Both the position numbers and the translations under genes were made by a program. From assembly GCF_010672455.1 (NCBI RefSeq), contig NZ_JAAHGO010000007.1, forward strand, positions 201,733-255,794: DNA of 54,062 nucleotides. Direction: 5' to 3'. This stretch comes from Okeania sp. SIO2C9. Its GTDB lineage: Bacteria > Cyanobacteriota > Cyanobacteriia > Cyanobacteriales > Microcoleaceae. Numbering within the stretch: the first letter of the stretch is position 1; every line of letters starts with the position of its first letter. Below, piece by piece: positions 35,999 through 45,555 of the stretch. The notes beneath the pieces were generated by a model, which saw nothing but the letters and a program-made list of their open reading frames with translations, was not told the DNA's origin and did not search any database.

Positions 35999-36982
35999 TT
36001 AACTATCACTCCCAATAACACGATTTTTAAAACGTTCCATTGCTTCCTGATATTCTAGTTCGGAAAGAGGTACAGAATTTACTTCTTTAACTAATTGAGG
36101 AGCATTCTTGAGATAGAATTCAACAAATTCTTTAACTTCAGGACGCTCTGCCACTTTAGCATTAACATAAATAAAAATTGGTCTGGCCAGAGGTTGGTAT
36201 TCTCCACTTCGCACTGTTTCCAGTGAAGGTTTAACAGGTCCATTACCATTGTCTATAGCTATTGCTTTTATTCGGTCTCGGTTCGCTTCATAATAAGAAT
36301 AGCCAAAATAAGCAATAGCATTAGGGTCATTAGCAACAGCTTGAACCAAAACATTATCATCTTCACTAGGTGTATAGTCAGAACGACTAGCCTTAGACTT
36401 ACCAACTATTTCATTAGTAAAATAGTCAAATGTACCTGAATCTGCACCTGGTCCATACATTCTAAGTTCTACATCAGGCCAATTAGAGTTCACCTGATTC
36501 CACTTCATAACTTTACCTTGGGCATCCGGTGCCCACATCTTTTTGAGCTCCTCCACACTCATAGTATCAACAAAGTTTTCAGTATTAACAACTACAGTAA
36601 TAGCATCATAAGCAATAGGTAATTCAATAAATTCAATTCCTGCAGCTTTACATTTTTCTATTTCAGATGGTTGAATAGTTCTGGAAGCATCAGAAATATC
36701 TGTTCTAACGGAATCTTCTAGAGAACAAAATTTTTTAAAGCCTCCCCCTGTTCCAGAAATTCCAACCGTTACCCGTATAACACCTCTTTTCTCTTTTTGA
36801 AATTCTTCTGCTACTGCTTCGGTAATAGGGTAAACTGTGCTAGAACCATCAATTTTAATTATAGACTGGCTTTGAGACCTAACTACAGGAATACTTATAG
36901 CTAATGTTGTAGCTACTAGAGCAAAGACACTAGCTAATTTCCACTTATTCAGCTTCAAATTCTTTACTTTGGTAGTTAGCAT
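35999..36982 (-). CDS. pstS: Periplasmic phosphate-binding protein PstS
   Basis: 327 residues. An N-terminal signal peptide (basic start, then WKLASVFALVATTLAISIPVV) with likely cleavage before SQSIIKIDGSS. IDGSSTVYPITEAVAEEF and GISGTGGGFKKFC are the phosphate-binding segments, and DISDASRTIQPSE and GPGADSGTFDYF complete the pocket as in PstS/SphX proteins. It captures phosphate in the periplasm for PstCAB. A Pho box lies about 100 nt upstream. SphX-like paralogues exist in cyanobacteria; the gene order here supports PstS. Confidence 0.94.
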   Translation of the reverse strand: MLTTKVKNLKLNKWKLASVFALVATTLAISIPVVRSQSQSIIKIDGSSTVYPITEAVAEEFQKEKRGVIRVTVGISGTGGGFKKFCSLEDSVRTDISDASRTIQPSEIEKCKAAGIEFIELPIAYDAITVVVNTENFVDTMSVEELKKMWAPDAQGKVMKWNQVNSNWPDVELRMYGPGADSGTFDYFTNEIVGKSKASRSDYTPSEDDNVLVQAVANDPNAIAYFGYSYYEANRDRIKAIAIDNGNGPVKPSLETVRSGEYQPLARPIFIYVNAKVAERPEVKEFVEFYLKNAPQLVKEVNSVPLSELEYQEAMERFKNRVIGSDS

Positions 36983-37083
36983 ACTCTTGTTTTCCTAGAG
37001 TTTTTATCAAAAATATAGGCAATTAAACATTTATATAATGTAAAAATAATAATTGTTATTTAGAGTCTCAGTATAATTCTTTG

Positions 37084-37124
37084 AGAATAAGTAAAATTTA
37101 AGCACAGTTTAAATATAGGTTAAT
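37084..37124 (-). promoter_or_regulatory. Pho box: four octamers upstream of pstS
   Basis: On the minus strand four octamers spaced by 3 nt: ATTAACCT, TTTAAACT, CTTAAATT, CTTATTCT. This 8+3 periodicity and the TTAA core match the cyanobacterial PhoB (SphR)-binding box. It is about 100 nt from the pstS start and only 26 nt from the divergent lpxC start. Confidence 0.75.
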
Positions 37125-37149
37125 AGCTAACAATAATTATAACAAAAAT

Positions 37150-38139
37150 ATGGATAACCAATATACTTTGGCAGCAGAATTTTCACAGTGGGGAATAGGT
37201 CTGCATAGCGGTATTAAATCTCATATTAGAGTTATACCTGCCCCCAAAAATGCAGGTAGATATTTTGTTAGAGTTGACTTACCTAAGACTCCTAGTATTC
37301 CAGCTCTCATAAATTTTGTAGTCTCTACCACTCTCTCTACTGAATTTGGTATTGAAAATATTCGTATTCGTACTGTAGAACATTTATTGGCTGCCTTGGC
37401 AGGAATGGGAGTAGATAATGCTCGAATTGAAATTGATGGCCCTGAAGTCCCCTTATTGGATGGGTCGGCTAAATTCTGGGTAGAGGCGATCGCTTCTGTA
37501 GGATTAGTTGCTCAACCAGAGGAGGAAAATGAGGAGATGGGGAGATGGGGAGATGGGGAGATGGGGAGATGGGGAGATGGGGAGATAGGGGGATGGGGTG
37601 ATAGGGTGATGGGGCAAAAAAATATTAACAATACTTATCATCCACAGCCAATAAACCACACCCTCAACCCAAAATTAAAGACAAAAAATTCCCTCGACCG
37701 ACCAATTTGGATAAATCAAGGTGATGCTTTTGTCGCTGCTTTACCTAGTCCAGAAACTCGATTTACTTACGGAATAGATTTTAATCTACCAGCTATTGGT
37801 AATCAGTGGCATAGTTGGTCTCCAGAAACAGAAAGTTTTGCTGACTGTATTGCCCCAGCTCGTACATTTGCCTTAGGACATCAAATTGACCAATTACGAG
37901 AAGCTGGTTTAATTAAAGGTGGTAGTTTAGACAATGCTCTAGTTTGTAATGAGTCTGGATGGTTAAATCCACCCTTAAGATTTGAAAATGAACCTGTACG
38001 TCATAAACTTTTGGACTTAGTAGGAGATTTGAGTTTATTAGGTAGTTTTCCTCAAGCTCATTATCTGGCTTACAAAGCTAGCCATAAATTACATATTCAA
38101 TTAGCTCGTGCGATTCGTTCTTGGCCTGAAATAGCTTAA
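37150..38139 (+). CDS. lpxC: UDP-3-O-acyl-N-acetylglucosamine deacetylase
   Basis: 329 residues; family members without the insertion are about 275-300. GIGLHSG start region, zinc ligands His78 ([17 protein letters not shown]), His285 and Asp289 ([11 protein letters not shown]), plus [16 protein letters not shown] and His312. It catalyses the committed step of lipid A synthesis in the cytoplasm. Between the two halves, residues about 124-183 are a non-family insertion; its core MGRWGDGE repeats come from an 8-nt tandem array. All catalytic residues lie outside the insertion. lpxC is divergent from pstS and starts the lpxC-fabZ-lpxA-lpxB series. Confidence 0.93.
   Translation: MDNQYTLAAEFSQWGIGLHSGIKSHIRVIPAPKNAGRYFVRVDLPKTPSIPALINFVVSTTLSTEFGIENIRIRTVEHLLAALAGMGVDNARIEIDGPEVPLLDGSAKFWVEAIASVGLVAQPEEENEEMGRWGDGEMGRWGDGEIGGWGDRVMGQKNINNTYHPQPINHTLNPKLKTKNSLDRPIWINQGDAFVAALPSPETRFTYGIDFNLPAIGNQWHSWSPETESFADCIAPARTFALGHQIDQLREAGLIKGGSLDNALVCNESGWLNPPLRFENEPVRHKLLDLVGDLSLLGSFPQAHYLAYKASHKLHIQLARAIRSWPEIA
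37532..37617. repeat. lpxC: 8-nt minisatellite inside lpxC
   Basis: Six or more tandem GGGGAGAT units followed by degenerate GGGGATGG/GGGTGAT units. Three units make 8 codons (MGRWGDGE). Gain or loss of one or two units would shift the lpxC frame. Confidence 0.95.
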
Positions 38140-38145
38140 AAGCTA

Positions 38146-38335
38146 TCTAAGCCTGGGGATAGAGAAATCTATCTAACTCTTATATCGATGTAGGTGAAAG
38201 TCCTACCCTTTAGGGATGAAGTGACTCCTTACTTGGCCACGATGAGTAAGCTCGGAATCTTACAGGTCGAAGCTGGCAACAGGGCGCAATCATAACGAAA
38301 GCAGATAGTTACACTGGCGCTCATAGGGGGATAAT
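38146..38335 (+). mobile_element. 5' fragment of a group II intron (domain I)
   Basis: GATAGAGAAATCTATC, TAGGTGAAAGTCCTACC and the AAGCTCGGAATCTTACAGG-TCGAAGCTGGCAACAGGGCG series are typical of domain I of cyanobacterial group II introns, as recalled from the family. No reverse transcriptase frame, domain V or 3' end follows; after 38340 the sequence turns into other repeats. It begins directly after the lpxC stop. Confidence 0.5.
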
Positions 38336-38582
38336 ATGATTCAATAATGGATAATTGATCATTACCTCTCCCTAAAAGGAAGAGGATTGACCAACTCCGA
38401 AAAAATTTATTTTTTTCCCCTTGAAAGGGGAGGCTTCAAGGCGCGAATTATTGAATTATTGAATTATTAATTTTTCGGTAAAATAAGTCCTAAAAAAGTT
38501 TCTCATTGCAAGAAGCTATGGATTTAGACCAGTTAGAAGTGCAGATGATGCACAGAAACTTCTATTTTTGACTACTCCCCGC
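38336..38582. repeat. ACCGAAAAATT-family element (reverse) and AT-rich filler
   Basis: TTACCTCTCCCTAAAAGGAAGAGG (from about 38366), CCCCTTGAAAGGGGAGGCTT and TTTTTCGGTAAAAT (to 38484) form a reverse copy of the element seen at 18357 and 50530. No gene. Confidence 0.55.
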
Positions 38583-39060
38583 AGCTGTTGCCGAGGGGAT
38601 TCTAAGTTTATACTACCCAACAGGATAAATCCATGTTGCTTCGTTTTTTCGAGCGCTGACCAAAGATATACTCTTTGGGGACAAGTCAAAGTCCCCCTAT
38701 ACAGTCGGCTTAAGTTTAACTCTAGCTTTCTGCTTACTTTTGTCTAAATTGTATATTCAGATAATAGCACAGGACAACTAAAGTTGTCTAGTCTAAACGA
38801 CTCCCTTGTTTTCATCGCATATTCTGATTGCTTTTTCACATAGTTAGTAAAGACTTTTTTAGCTTCTAAAATGCGTAATGCGTAACTCAAGCTAACTTTC
38901 TGACCACGTTTGTTAACTTTGGTCATGGCAGAAGTTCCATTAACCATACTGAGACCATAGTTGTAAACGAAACGAGCATAACCAGCACATTGAGCCATAA
39001 GTGATCGCTCCTGATTACTGAGTTTTAATTCAAATTTTTTGGCGTACAATCAAATCACCT
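38583..39060 (-). mobile_element. TnpB element remnant with right-end hairpin
   Basis: On the minus strand a TnpB N-terminus (38744-39049) is followed by non-coding DNA and the end ACTTAGAATC-CCCTCGG...GCGGGG-AGTAGTCAA at about 38570-38604. This resembles the CTTAGAATC-hairpin-AGTCAA ends at 4574, 39317 and 46386. The transposase's central and catalytic parts are deleted. Confidence 0.55.
38744..39049 (-). pseudogene. tnpB: TnpB N-terminal fragment
   Basis: 101 codons. MYAKKFELKLSNQERSLMAQCAGYARFVYNYGLSM is the N-terminal segment of IS1341/IS607-type TnpB proteins, and LRILEAKKVFTNYVKKQSEYAM continues it. The RuvC-like nuclease and zinc-finger domains are absent, so the element cannot act. 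Normal TnpB proteins are about 400 residues. Confidence 0.7.
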
Positions 39061-39399
39061 CCAAGCACATTGTCAACTATTTTTTTGGCCTTGTCAAAAA
39101 AATCCCCATCATATCTGTCAGTTATTGCCGGAAATTGCCATAGATATTGATACTAGCAATCAGCTCCCGAAAGCTAACAAAAAGTAAGCACAATCTGTAT
39201 AACTTAATGTCAATACAAGTGAGTTTCTAGGGGCGTTTTGACTCGTCCCACCCGGATAAATTTCTGGGTGACAGCTAAGAAGAAGCGAGCAATGTTTATT
39301 TATCCCGTTGCGTAGCATCTGCTTAGAATCTCTGTCTATTTAGAGCAGCGAGAAGTCAATAATGGTAAAATCGAGACTGCAAATCAAGAACTGTACATA
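39061..39399. other. fabZ upstream region with a right-end-like hairpin
   Basis: CATCTGCTTAGAATCTCTG...AGAGCAGCGAGAAGTCAAT at 39317-39360 is a plus-strand copy of the TnpB right-end hairpin, with a GTTGCGTAGCATC repeat before it and stems such as CCCACCCGG...CTGGGTGA at about 39248-39272. The fabZ start is 40 nt beyond. It could be a leftover guide-RNA end that now forms part of the fabZ leader. Confidence 0.4.
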
Positions 39400-39924
39400 A
39401 TGTCAACCTCTGAAAAAACTACAACAGATTCAGCACAAACAACAGAAAATGCTTCAACTCAGGTAAATCAAGATACTGGGACTACTGGGGCAAATATTCT
39501 GACTATTGAAGAGATTCACAAAATATTACCCCACCGATACCCTTTTGCTTTAGTAGACCGCATCATAGAATATATACCGGGAGAAAAAGCAGTTGGTATT
39601 AAAAATGTGACTTTTAATGAACCCCATTTTCAAGGACATTTTCCTGGAAGACCAATTATGCCAGGGGTGTTAATCATAGAAGCATTGGCTCAAGTTGCAG
39701 GTATAGTCTTTGCTCAAATGCCAAATATTCAGAAAGGATTATTTGTATTTGCAGGTATGGATAAGGTAAAGTTTCGTCGCCCAGTAGTTCCAGGAGACCA
39801 GCTAATATTAAAGACAGAATTATTATCTGTTAAAGGTGGCAGGTTTGGCAAAGTGCAAGGTCTTGCAGAAGTGGATGGTCAAAAAGCCGCAGAAGGAAAT
39901 TTGATGTTTTCAATAATGGATTGA
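39400..39924 (+). CDS. fabZ: (3R)-hydroxyacyl-ACP dehydratase
   Basis: 174 residues. Hot-dog fold enzyme: [13 protein letters not shown] contains the catalytic His, and [20 protein letters not shown] the catalytic Glu on the central helix. It dehydrates 3-hydroxyacyl-ACP in fatty-acid synthesis and supplies the lipid A acyl pool. The first 35 residues are a Ser/Thr/Gln-rich tail beyond the normal 140-150 residues. lpxA begins 3 nt after the stop, so the two genes are co-translated. Confidence 0.96.
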   Translation: MSTSEKTTTDSAQTTENASTQVNQDTGTTGANILTIEEIHKILPHRYPFALVDRIIEYIPGEKAVGIKNVTFNEPHFQGHFPGRPIMPGVLIIEALAQVAGIVFAQMPNIQKGLFVFAGMDKVKFRRPVVPGDQLILKTELLSVKGGRFGKVQGLAEVDGQKAAEGNLMFSIMD

Positions 39925-39927
39925 GAT

Positions 39928-40755
39928 ATGCCTACTCTGATTCACCCAACAGCTGTTATTGCTGAAAGTGCAAACCTGCATCCTACTGTACAGGTGGGTC
40001 CTTATGCTGTAATAGGGGAACAGGTTGAGGTAGGTGCGGGAACTACCATTGGCGCTCATGTTGTGATTGAAGGGCCAACAAAAATTGGCTCTGGTAATCG
40101 AATTTTTCCTGGGGCAGCTATTGGTATAGAGCCACAAGATTTAAAATATGCGGGTGCTCCGAGCATGGTAAAAATTGGCGACAATAACCAAATCAGGGAA
40201 TTTGTTACGGTTAACCGTGCTACTTATGCAGGAGAGAGTACCGTGATTGGTAATGGTAATTTACTAATGGCTTATGTTCATGTGGCTCATAACTGCATTA
40301 TTGAAGATTCTGTGGTCATAGCTAATGCTGTATCTTTAGCAGGTCATATCAAAATTGAGTCTAAGGCTGTAATTGGTGGAGTATTGGGTATTCATCAGTT
40401 TGTCCATATTGGTAAAATGGCAATGGTGGGTGGTATGAGCAAGGTAGTTAGAGATGTACCACCATTTATGTTGGTCGAAGGGCATCCTTGTTTGGTGCGA
40501 TCGCTTAATTTAGTAGGATTAAAGCGTGCTGGTTTGACCAGTGCAGATTTAGCAATATTGAAAAATGCTTTTCGGATTCTCTATCGTTCGGGTAAACTTT
40601 TTAGTGAAGCTTTAGAGGAATTAGAATTACTTTCAGAGAATAGGTATATCCAAGAATTACATCAGTTCTTAAGTATGTCTCTTGGGTCTAAACGTCGTGG
40701 ACCGATGCCGGGAAAAATGTCTAAGGGAGTGAAGTTAGAGGAAGTTGATAATTGA
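39928..40755 (+). CDS. lpxA: UDP-N-acetylglucosamine acyltransferase
   Basis: 275 residues. Left-handed beta-helix hexapeptide repeats (IHPTAVI, VGPYAVIG, IGAHVVIEG...), the catalytic-His segment MAYVHVAHNCIIED, and GVLGIHQFVHIGKMAMVGGMS typical of LpxA. C-terminal helical domain from 195. It transfers the 3-hydroxyacyl chain from ACP to UDP-GlcNAc, the first step of lipid A synthesis. Confidence 0.97.
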   Translation: MPTLIHPTAVIAESANLHPTVQVGPYAVIGEQVEVGAGTTIGAHVVIEGPTKIGSGNRIFPGAAIGIEPQDLKYAGAPSMVKIGDNNQIREFVTVNRATYAGESTVIGNGNLLMAYVHVAHNCIIEDSVVIANAVSLAGHIKIESKAVIGGVLGIHQFVHIGKMAMVGGMSKVVRDVPPFMLVEGHPCLVRSLNLVGLKRAGLTSADLAILKNAFRILYRSGKLFSEALEELELLSENRYIQELHQFLSMSLGSKRRGPMPGKMSKGVKLEEVDN

Positions 40756-40868
40756 TAGACGTTTTTGCCACCAAATAGAGGGAGAAAATTGCTTTCCCAG
40801 CAGAAGCTTTAGCTCTAGTTGAAAAACTTGCATTATCTATGTTGCTATAACCCCGGAAATTTTCCACC
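40756..40868. other. lpxA-tnpB spacer
   Basis: Contains the likely left end of the IS605-type element before the TnpB start. No gene. Confidence 0.3.
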
Positions 40869-42167
40869 ATGCGAACCGCTTACCAATATAAATTAAGGCC
40901 CAACTCATATCAAATAGCCACAATAGAATTGTGGTTGGAATTGTTGCGTCGGCAGTACAACTATAGGTTAGGTGAGCGGTTCTCGTGGTGGGAAGAAAAT
41001 CGCTGTCCGGTTAATGCTTGCCCCAAGGTGCATGCCAATTCCTCAACTAACAGATAATCCAGATTATTACTCTCAAAAACGAGATTTGGTCAATACCAAA
41101 GACAAGTTTCGGGGGTACAAACTAATTCATTCTCAGGTTTTACCGCGATTGCATTAAACGGGTAAAACTTGCCTTTGATAGATGGTTTAAGGCAAACAAG
41201 AGTGGACAGAAATTAGGAAAGCCAAGGTTTAAGGGAAAAGGACGTTATCGCAGTTTTACTTATCCTCAAATCAAGCAGGACTGCATAGAAGGAAACAAGA
41301 TAAACTTGCCCAAAATAGGCAATATAAAATTGATTCAACATCGGCCGCTACCATTAGGTTTTCAAATAAAAACTGTAACTATTAGTCGTAAAGCTGATGG
41401 TTATTATCTGACTTTATCCCTAGAAGACAAATCAGTTCCAGCTTTGAGTTGTAATATTGAACCTACATTAAAAAACACTCTGGGAATCGATATGGGGTTG
41501 AAAGAATTCTTAGTAACCAGTGAAGGAGAATCTATACCCATACCTCAATACTATCGAAAATCTCAGCAGCGATTAAAGACTCTACAGAAACGTTTATCTC
41601 GAAAGAAAAAAGGCAGCAAAAGGTGGTTAAAAGCTGTTAAAGCTGTAGCCAAACAACATAAAAAGGTCGCTGATAAACGTAAAGACTTTCATTTCAAAAC
41701 AGCCAATGAATTGTTATTAAAAGCTGAGATTATCGCCCATGTAGACGCGGAGCGGCGTGCCGGAGGCAAACTTAAATATCAAAGGGCTAGCAAAGACCCG
41801 TTTTAGTAAATCAATTAATGATGCTGGATGGGGCAAATTTCTAACTATTTTGACTGTCAAAGCCGGAAATGCTGGGCAGAAAACTATAGGAGTGAACCCC
41901 AAAAATACTAGCCAAGATTGCTCAAACTGTGGAAAAAAAGTCGATAAAGAATTAAACATACGAACTCATTCTTGCCCGCACTGCGGCATAGTAATAGACC
42001 GCGACTTGTTTGCGTTTGCGCAGCATCCCGTAGGGAAGCATTCCGTAGGAAATGCGGCGATAAATATCAAAAATAGGGCGGTAGGGCATTCCGTCCTTAA
42101 AGCTTGTGGAGCCCGACGGAATACCGGGGCTGGGAAACAAGAATCCCACACTATAACACTAGCTTAG
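40869..42167 (+). pseudogene. tnpB: IS605-family TnpB, frameshifted and invaded by small repeats
   Basis: N-terminus MRTAYQYKLRPNSYQIATIE... (40869) shifts frame near 41030, continues as DNPDYYSQKRDLVNTK, shifts again near 41150, and resumes as KVKLAFDRW... through [15 protein letters not shown] (first RuvC Asp). At 41741-41771 a GC-richer repeat replaces the start of the EDLNIKG motif, removing the catalytic Glu and shifting the frame. The zinc finger (CSNCGKKV...CPHCG) follows, and at 42010-42053 two more repeat units sit in frame between DRD and [12 protein letters not shown]. Intact relatives are about 400 residues. It lies between lpxA and lpxB and no TnpA is present. Confidence 0.9.
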
Positions 42168-43412
42168 TGTGAGAGTATGTCACTGTTGGTACTGCTTCAT
42201 GCGAAAGACCAAAAAATTCAGAAAACAATAAAGCCTACAAAAGAGTTACTAAAGAGTTGAAGCAAACCTGAGAAAAACATGAGGATCTTAGAGACGAGCA
42301 AAGATATACTTTGAATTTAGGACAATACAAAAAATACGAAAGAAAATGTTCATCCAAGACTGAAAAGACTGAAAAAGAGACAGTCATTCAACGTAGAGTT
42401 ATTATAATTAGTATTACAGATAGAGACACAGATGTTAATTTAAAGCAGGCACTTCGTGATGCTATTAAAAATAGGGAAGATTTGTCATTTGATATCGAGA
42501 ATTATAGTCTTTTTGAGCTGACAGAAAGTAATTGAGGTTTGAACTTTAATATTTGTACCTCACATACTGGGAATCTGTTGTATTGCGAATTTCATCTCAA
42601 TCAGTTCACTATTAGCGGGCAAGATGCCCGCACTATTAGACTGAAAAATCTAAAATGGTACATTACGATATTTCTATAATATCTATTAGACTTCTTCCAT
42701 TTATATCCATAATCATAGCAATCGAAGCAAAGGGCGCGGACAGCTCAAAAGTTTAAAACTCAGACAACGTAATACTTTTCCTTCTTTTTTCTTCCTTCTG
42801 CTATAAGCCTTCTTCCCTCTTCCTTCTTCCTTACACTTATCTTGCAATGCTGATGCTACTGGACTTGATATTAAGTTAACATCTGCAACCTTTGCTTTAA
42901 CTGCTATATTATGGATAATATTTCAATTCATTTTAATGAGCACCTACGCAGAGCTACAGACTTGTTATCAATATACATCAAAATTGACCGAGTGGCAAAA
43001 AATCTGTATCTACTGCATATCAAGACTTATAGCGTTTATGAAAAGATTGCTCATACAGGCGCGAAATCTCGATTTTTCCCTCAAATTTGCCTTTCAATAG
43101 CTCATTTGAACTTTTTTTGTCAAAATCAATTTAAATTATCAATATATTAATCAATTAATGATAAATTTAGTTAATATTCTATTATTTAAAAGTCTTGTTG
43201 CGCTATGGACAAGGTAAAAGTAAAAAATAATCTATGATTGAGTTCAATCATTTAGAAATATCTGAATCTTTTGCTATATAGTTTATTTCAGTTGCAATGA
43301 AGTAATTGAGGTTTGAATTTTTATATTTGCACCTATTTTGCTGATAACTGTTAACGCAGTTCCTCCGATAGGAGGCTAACTGATAACTGAAATAACCAGT
43401 CCCCCATGTCTT
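42168..43412. repeat. Gap between TnpB and lpxB
   Basis: No convincing gene. A CACTAGCTTAGTG hairpin at 42158-42171 marks the end of the TnpB gene. A 74-codon TTG-started frame at 42311-42535 (charged, VIIISITDRDTDVNLKQALRDAI) is possible but unsupported. An ACTCAGACAACGT repeat with CTTCCTT heptamers sits at 42748-42835, and a GGACTTGATATT motif at 42863. Just before lpxB is an AACTGATAACTG run and GATAGGAGG (43370-43378). Confidence 0.45.
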
Positions 43413-44606
43413 ATGAAAATTTTTATTAGTACAGGTGAAGTTTCTGGAGATTTACAAGGGTCTCTATTAGTTGAAGCACTCTACCGTCAAGCTCAATTTC
43501 AAGGTTTAAATTTAGATATTGTTGCCTTGGGGGGCGATAGAATGGCTGCTGCTGGTGCTACTTTATTAGGAAATACGACAAAAATCGGTGCTGTCGGAAT
43601 TATTGAATCTTTGCCTTTTGTTTTTCCTACTCTGAAATTACAACAAAAAGCAAAAGAATATATACATAATGAATCCCCTGATATAGTTGTTTTAATTGAC
43701 TATATGGGACCTAATATTAGTATTGGTAGTTATATCCGTAAAACCTGGCCGAATTTACCGATTATTTGGTACATTGCTCCTCAAGAATGGGTTTGGTCTC
43801 TGGGAAAGGGTAAAACAAATAAGATAGTAAATTTAGCAAACAAAATTTTGGCAATTTTTCCGGAAGAAGCAAATTATTTTCGACAAAAAGGAGCTAAAGT
43901 TACTTGGGTAGGTCATCCCATAATTGACAGAATAAAAATAGCTCCTAGTAGGGAAAAAGCACGTCATAATTTGGGTATAAATCCAGATACAATAGCGATC
44001 GCTTTATTACCAGCATCTCGACAACAAGAAGTTAAATATTTAATGCCAGTAATATTTCGAGCAGCACAAATAATCCAGGAAAAATTACCTCAAGTTCATT
44101 TCCTAATTCCTCTATCTTTAGAAAGTTATCGTCATCCTATTGAAGAGGCAATTAAGAAGTATCAACTACAGGCAAAAATTTATCCATCTCTTCTACAAAA
44201 TAATCAAGAAATACAAGAAAGTAAAAATTTAGAAATTCTGGCTGCAGCCGACTTAGCGATCGCTAAATCTGGTACTGTAAATTTGGAAATAGCTTTGCTA
44301 AATGTACCGCAAGTAGTAGTATATAAAGTTAATCCAATAACTGTTTGGATTGCCAGGAATATTTTGAGATTTTCGATTCCATTTATGTCGCCACCAAATT
44401 TAGTACAAATGAAGGCTATTGTGCCAGAATTGTTTCAAGAAAATGCTACTCCTGAAAAGATTGTTTCTGAAAGTTTAGAACTTATATTAAATTATCAGCA
44501 CCGAGAAAAAATGATAGTAAATTATCAGGAAATGCATCATGCTTTGGGAAAAGAAGGAGTTTGTGGTCGTGCAGCTCAAGCAATTTTGGATTCAGTTTTG
44601 ACGTAA
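43413..44606 (+). CDS. lpxB: Lipid-A-disaccharide synthase
   Basis: 397 residues, full length for GT19. Starts MKIFISTGEVSGDLQGSLL, typical of LpxB; also IVVLIDYMGPNI, PIIWYIAPQEWVWSLGKGK, VGHPIID, LLPASRQQEVKYLMPV and AKSGTVNLEIALLNVPQVVVYKVNP. It condenses UDP-diacylglucosamine with lipid X at the inner membrane. In related genomes it directly follows lpxA; here 2.66 kb of mobile-element debris separates them. Confidence 0.97.
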   Translation: MKIFISTGEVSGDLQGSLLVEALYRQAQFQGLNLDIVALGGDRMAAAGATLLGNTTKIGAVGIIESLPFVFPTLKLQQKAKEYIHNESPDIVVLIDYMGPNISIGSYIRKTWPNLPIIWYIAPQEWVWSLGKGKTNKIVNLANKILAIFPEEANYFRQKGAKVTWVGHPIIDRIKIAPSREKARHNLGINPDTIAIALLPASRQQEVKYLMPVIFRAAQIIQEKLPQVHFLIPLSLESYRHPIEEAIKKYQLQAKIYPSLLQNNQEIQESKNLEILAAADLAIAKSGTVNLEIALLNVPQVVVYKVNPITVWIARNILRFSIPFMSPPNLVQMKAIVPELFQENATPEKIVSESLELILNYQHREKMIVNYQEMHHALGKEGVCGRAAQAILDSVLT

Positions 44607-44769
44607 TCAAACTTCTTGGCAAAATTACTATTTTATAGTCATCCTAAATTTTTTTTAGCAAGATGTGAGTAATAGTTAATTATTCATCATTTTCGCTATC
44701 TACAGTGTAGTTGTCTTGATGAATTTAATCGCGATCAGAAAATTTATAGGTAGTCCTGCATAGTAATGG

Positions 44770-45276
44770 TCAAGTAAAAATTGTGGCATTATAGTAATGT
44801 ATGAAGTTCCATATGGCTCCAATGTGATTACTTAACTTTTTAGAAAACGATAACGTTTTTCGTACCTTACGTCCGATACGTTGTCGCATCGTATTGTTAA
44901 ACCTTTCTATATAGCTAGTTTGACCAGTTTCTTTCCCGACAGCCCTGTGTCCCATTGATGGTAATACCATTGCGTAGGCTTCCCCAAAATCAGTGTAGCA
45001 AATTGCACATTGACGATATACTCCAGGTAAAGATTCCCAAAGACCTTGAGCTGACTGCCGGGAGCGGTCGCCAATATATACTCCTACAACTGAGCGATCG
45101 CCAACATCTATAGCGAGCCAAATCCATTTCTTATTATTTTTAGACCCAACATAAGACCACATTTCATCGAGTTGAATTGTTAATTTACCCGTTTTTTTTT
45201 TGAGTAACATCAACTTTTTGTTTAATTTGCTCATACTTATTATTAACGTAAATCCGTAGCCATCTTTCTGAAACAC
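44770..45276 (-). pseudogene. IS1 InsB-type catalytic frame
   Basis: 168 codons. KLTIQLDEMWSYVGSKNNKKWIWLAIDV carries the first DDE Asp, CAICYTDFGEAY the second, and the Glu lies in TSYIERFNNTMRQRIGRKVRKTLSFSKKLSNHIGAIWNFIHYYN. The first frame (after removing the 22-nt insert) would reach this one by a -1 shift on A10C at 45191-45201, as IS1 transposase is made. With the insert present the fusion cannot form, although the catalytic part is undamaged. Confidence 0.88.
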
Positions 45277-45536
45277 CAGTAATTCTTGCGTTCGCGTAGC
45301 GTCCCGTAGGGAATCGCAGCCAATGCTAATCGCTCTAACAACATTTTATCAATCATCACTCTTGTTGCCTCATCAATAGGCTGTCTGCTAGGATTCTCGA
45401 CAAATTGTCGTCCACAATCTAGGCAACGAAACCGAGGCTTACCGTAGTGAGTATGTCCATATTTGATGATTTTAGTAGATTGGCATTTAGGACAGTGCAT
45501 AGCTAGAAAATCAAATTTAAATTTAAATTTTACCAT
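45243..45536 (-). pseudogene. IS1 InsA-type first frame, broken by a 22-nt insertion
   Basis: Zinc ribbon MHCPKCQSTKIIK...RFRCLDCGRQFVENP and DNA-binding helix region ETRVMIDKMLLERLALAAI are intact. After that, CCCTACGGGACGCTACGCGAAC (22 nt; shown as 11+11) interrupts the sequence; removing it restores ARITGVSERWLRIYVNNKYEQIKQ, the expected continuation. Because 22 is not a multiple of 3, the frame now ends after an unrelated tail. Confidence 0.88.
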
Positions 45537-45555
45537 TACTATGCAGGACTACCCC

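Larger units (their letters stand above)
44749..45553 (-). mobile_element. IS1-family insertion sequence
   Basis: 805 bp bounded by at least 22-bp perfect inverted repeats starting GGTAGTCCTGCATAGTAATG. The two frames are read on the minus strand. The 8-9 bp target duplication expected of IS1 is not seen: left flank AAAATTTATA, right flank CCCAGGAACA. Shortened copies with the same ends occur at 53376-53506 and a single end at about 50495-50517. Confidence 0.93.

Noticed and set aside
42311-42535. 74-codon TTG-started frame with a charged helical sequence
   Set aside because: Possible but unsupported: rare start, no ribosome site, no known family, next to transposon debris.
42911-43150. 79-codon frame upstream of lpxB
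   Set aside because: No ribosome site, low-complexity composition and no recognisable motif.
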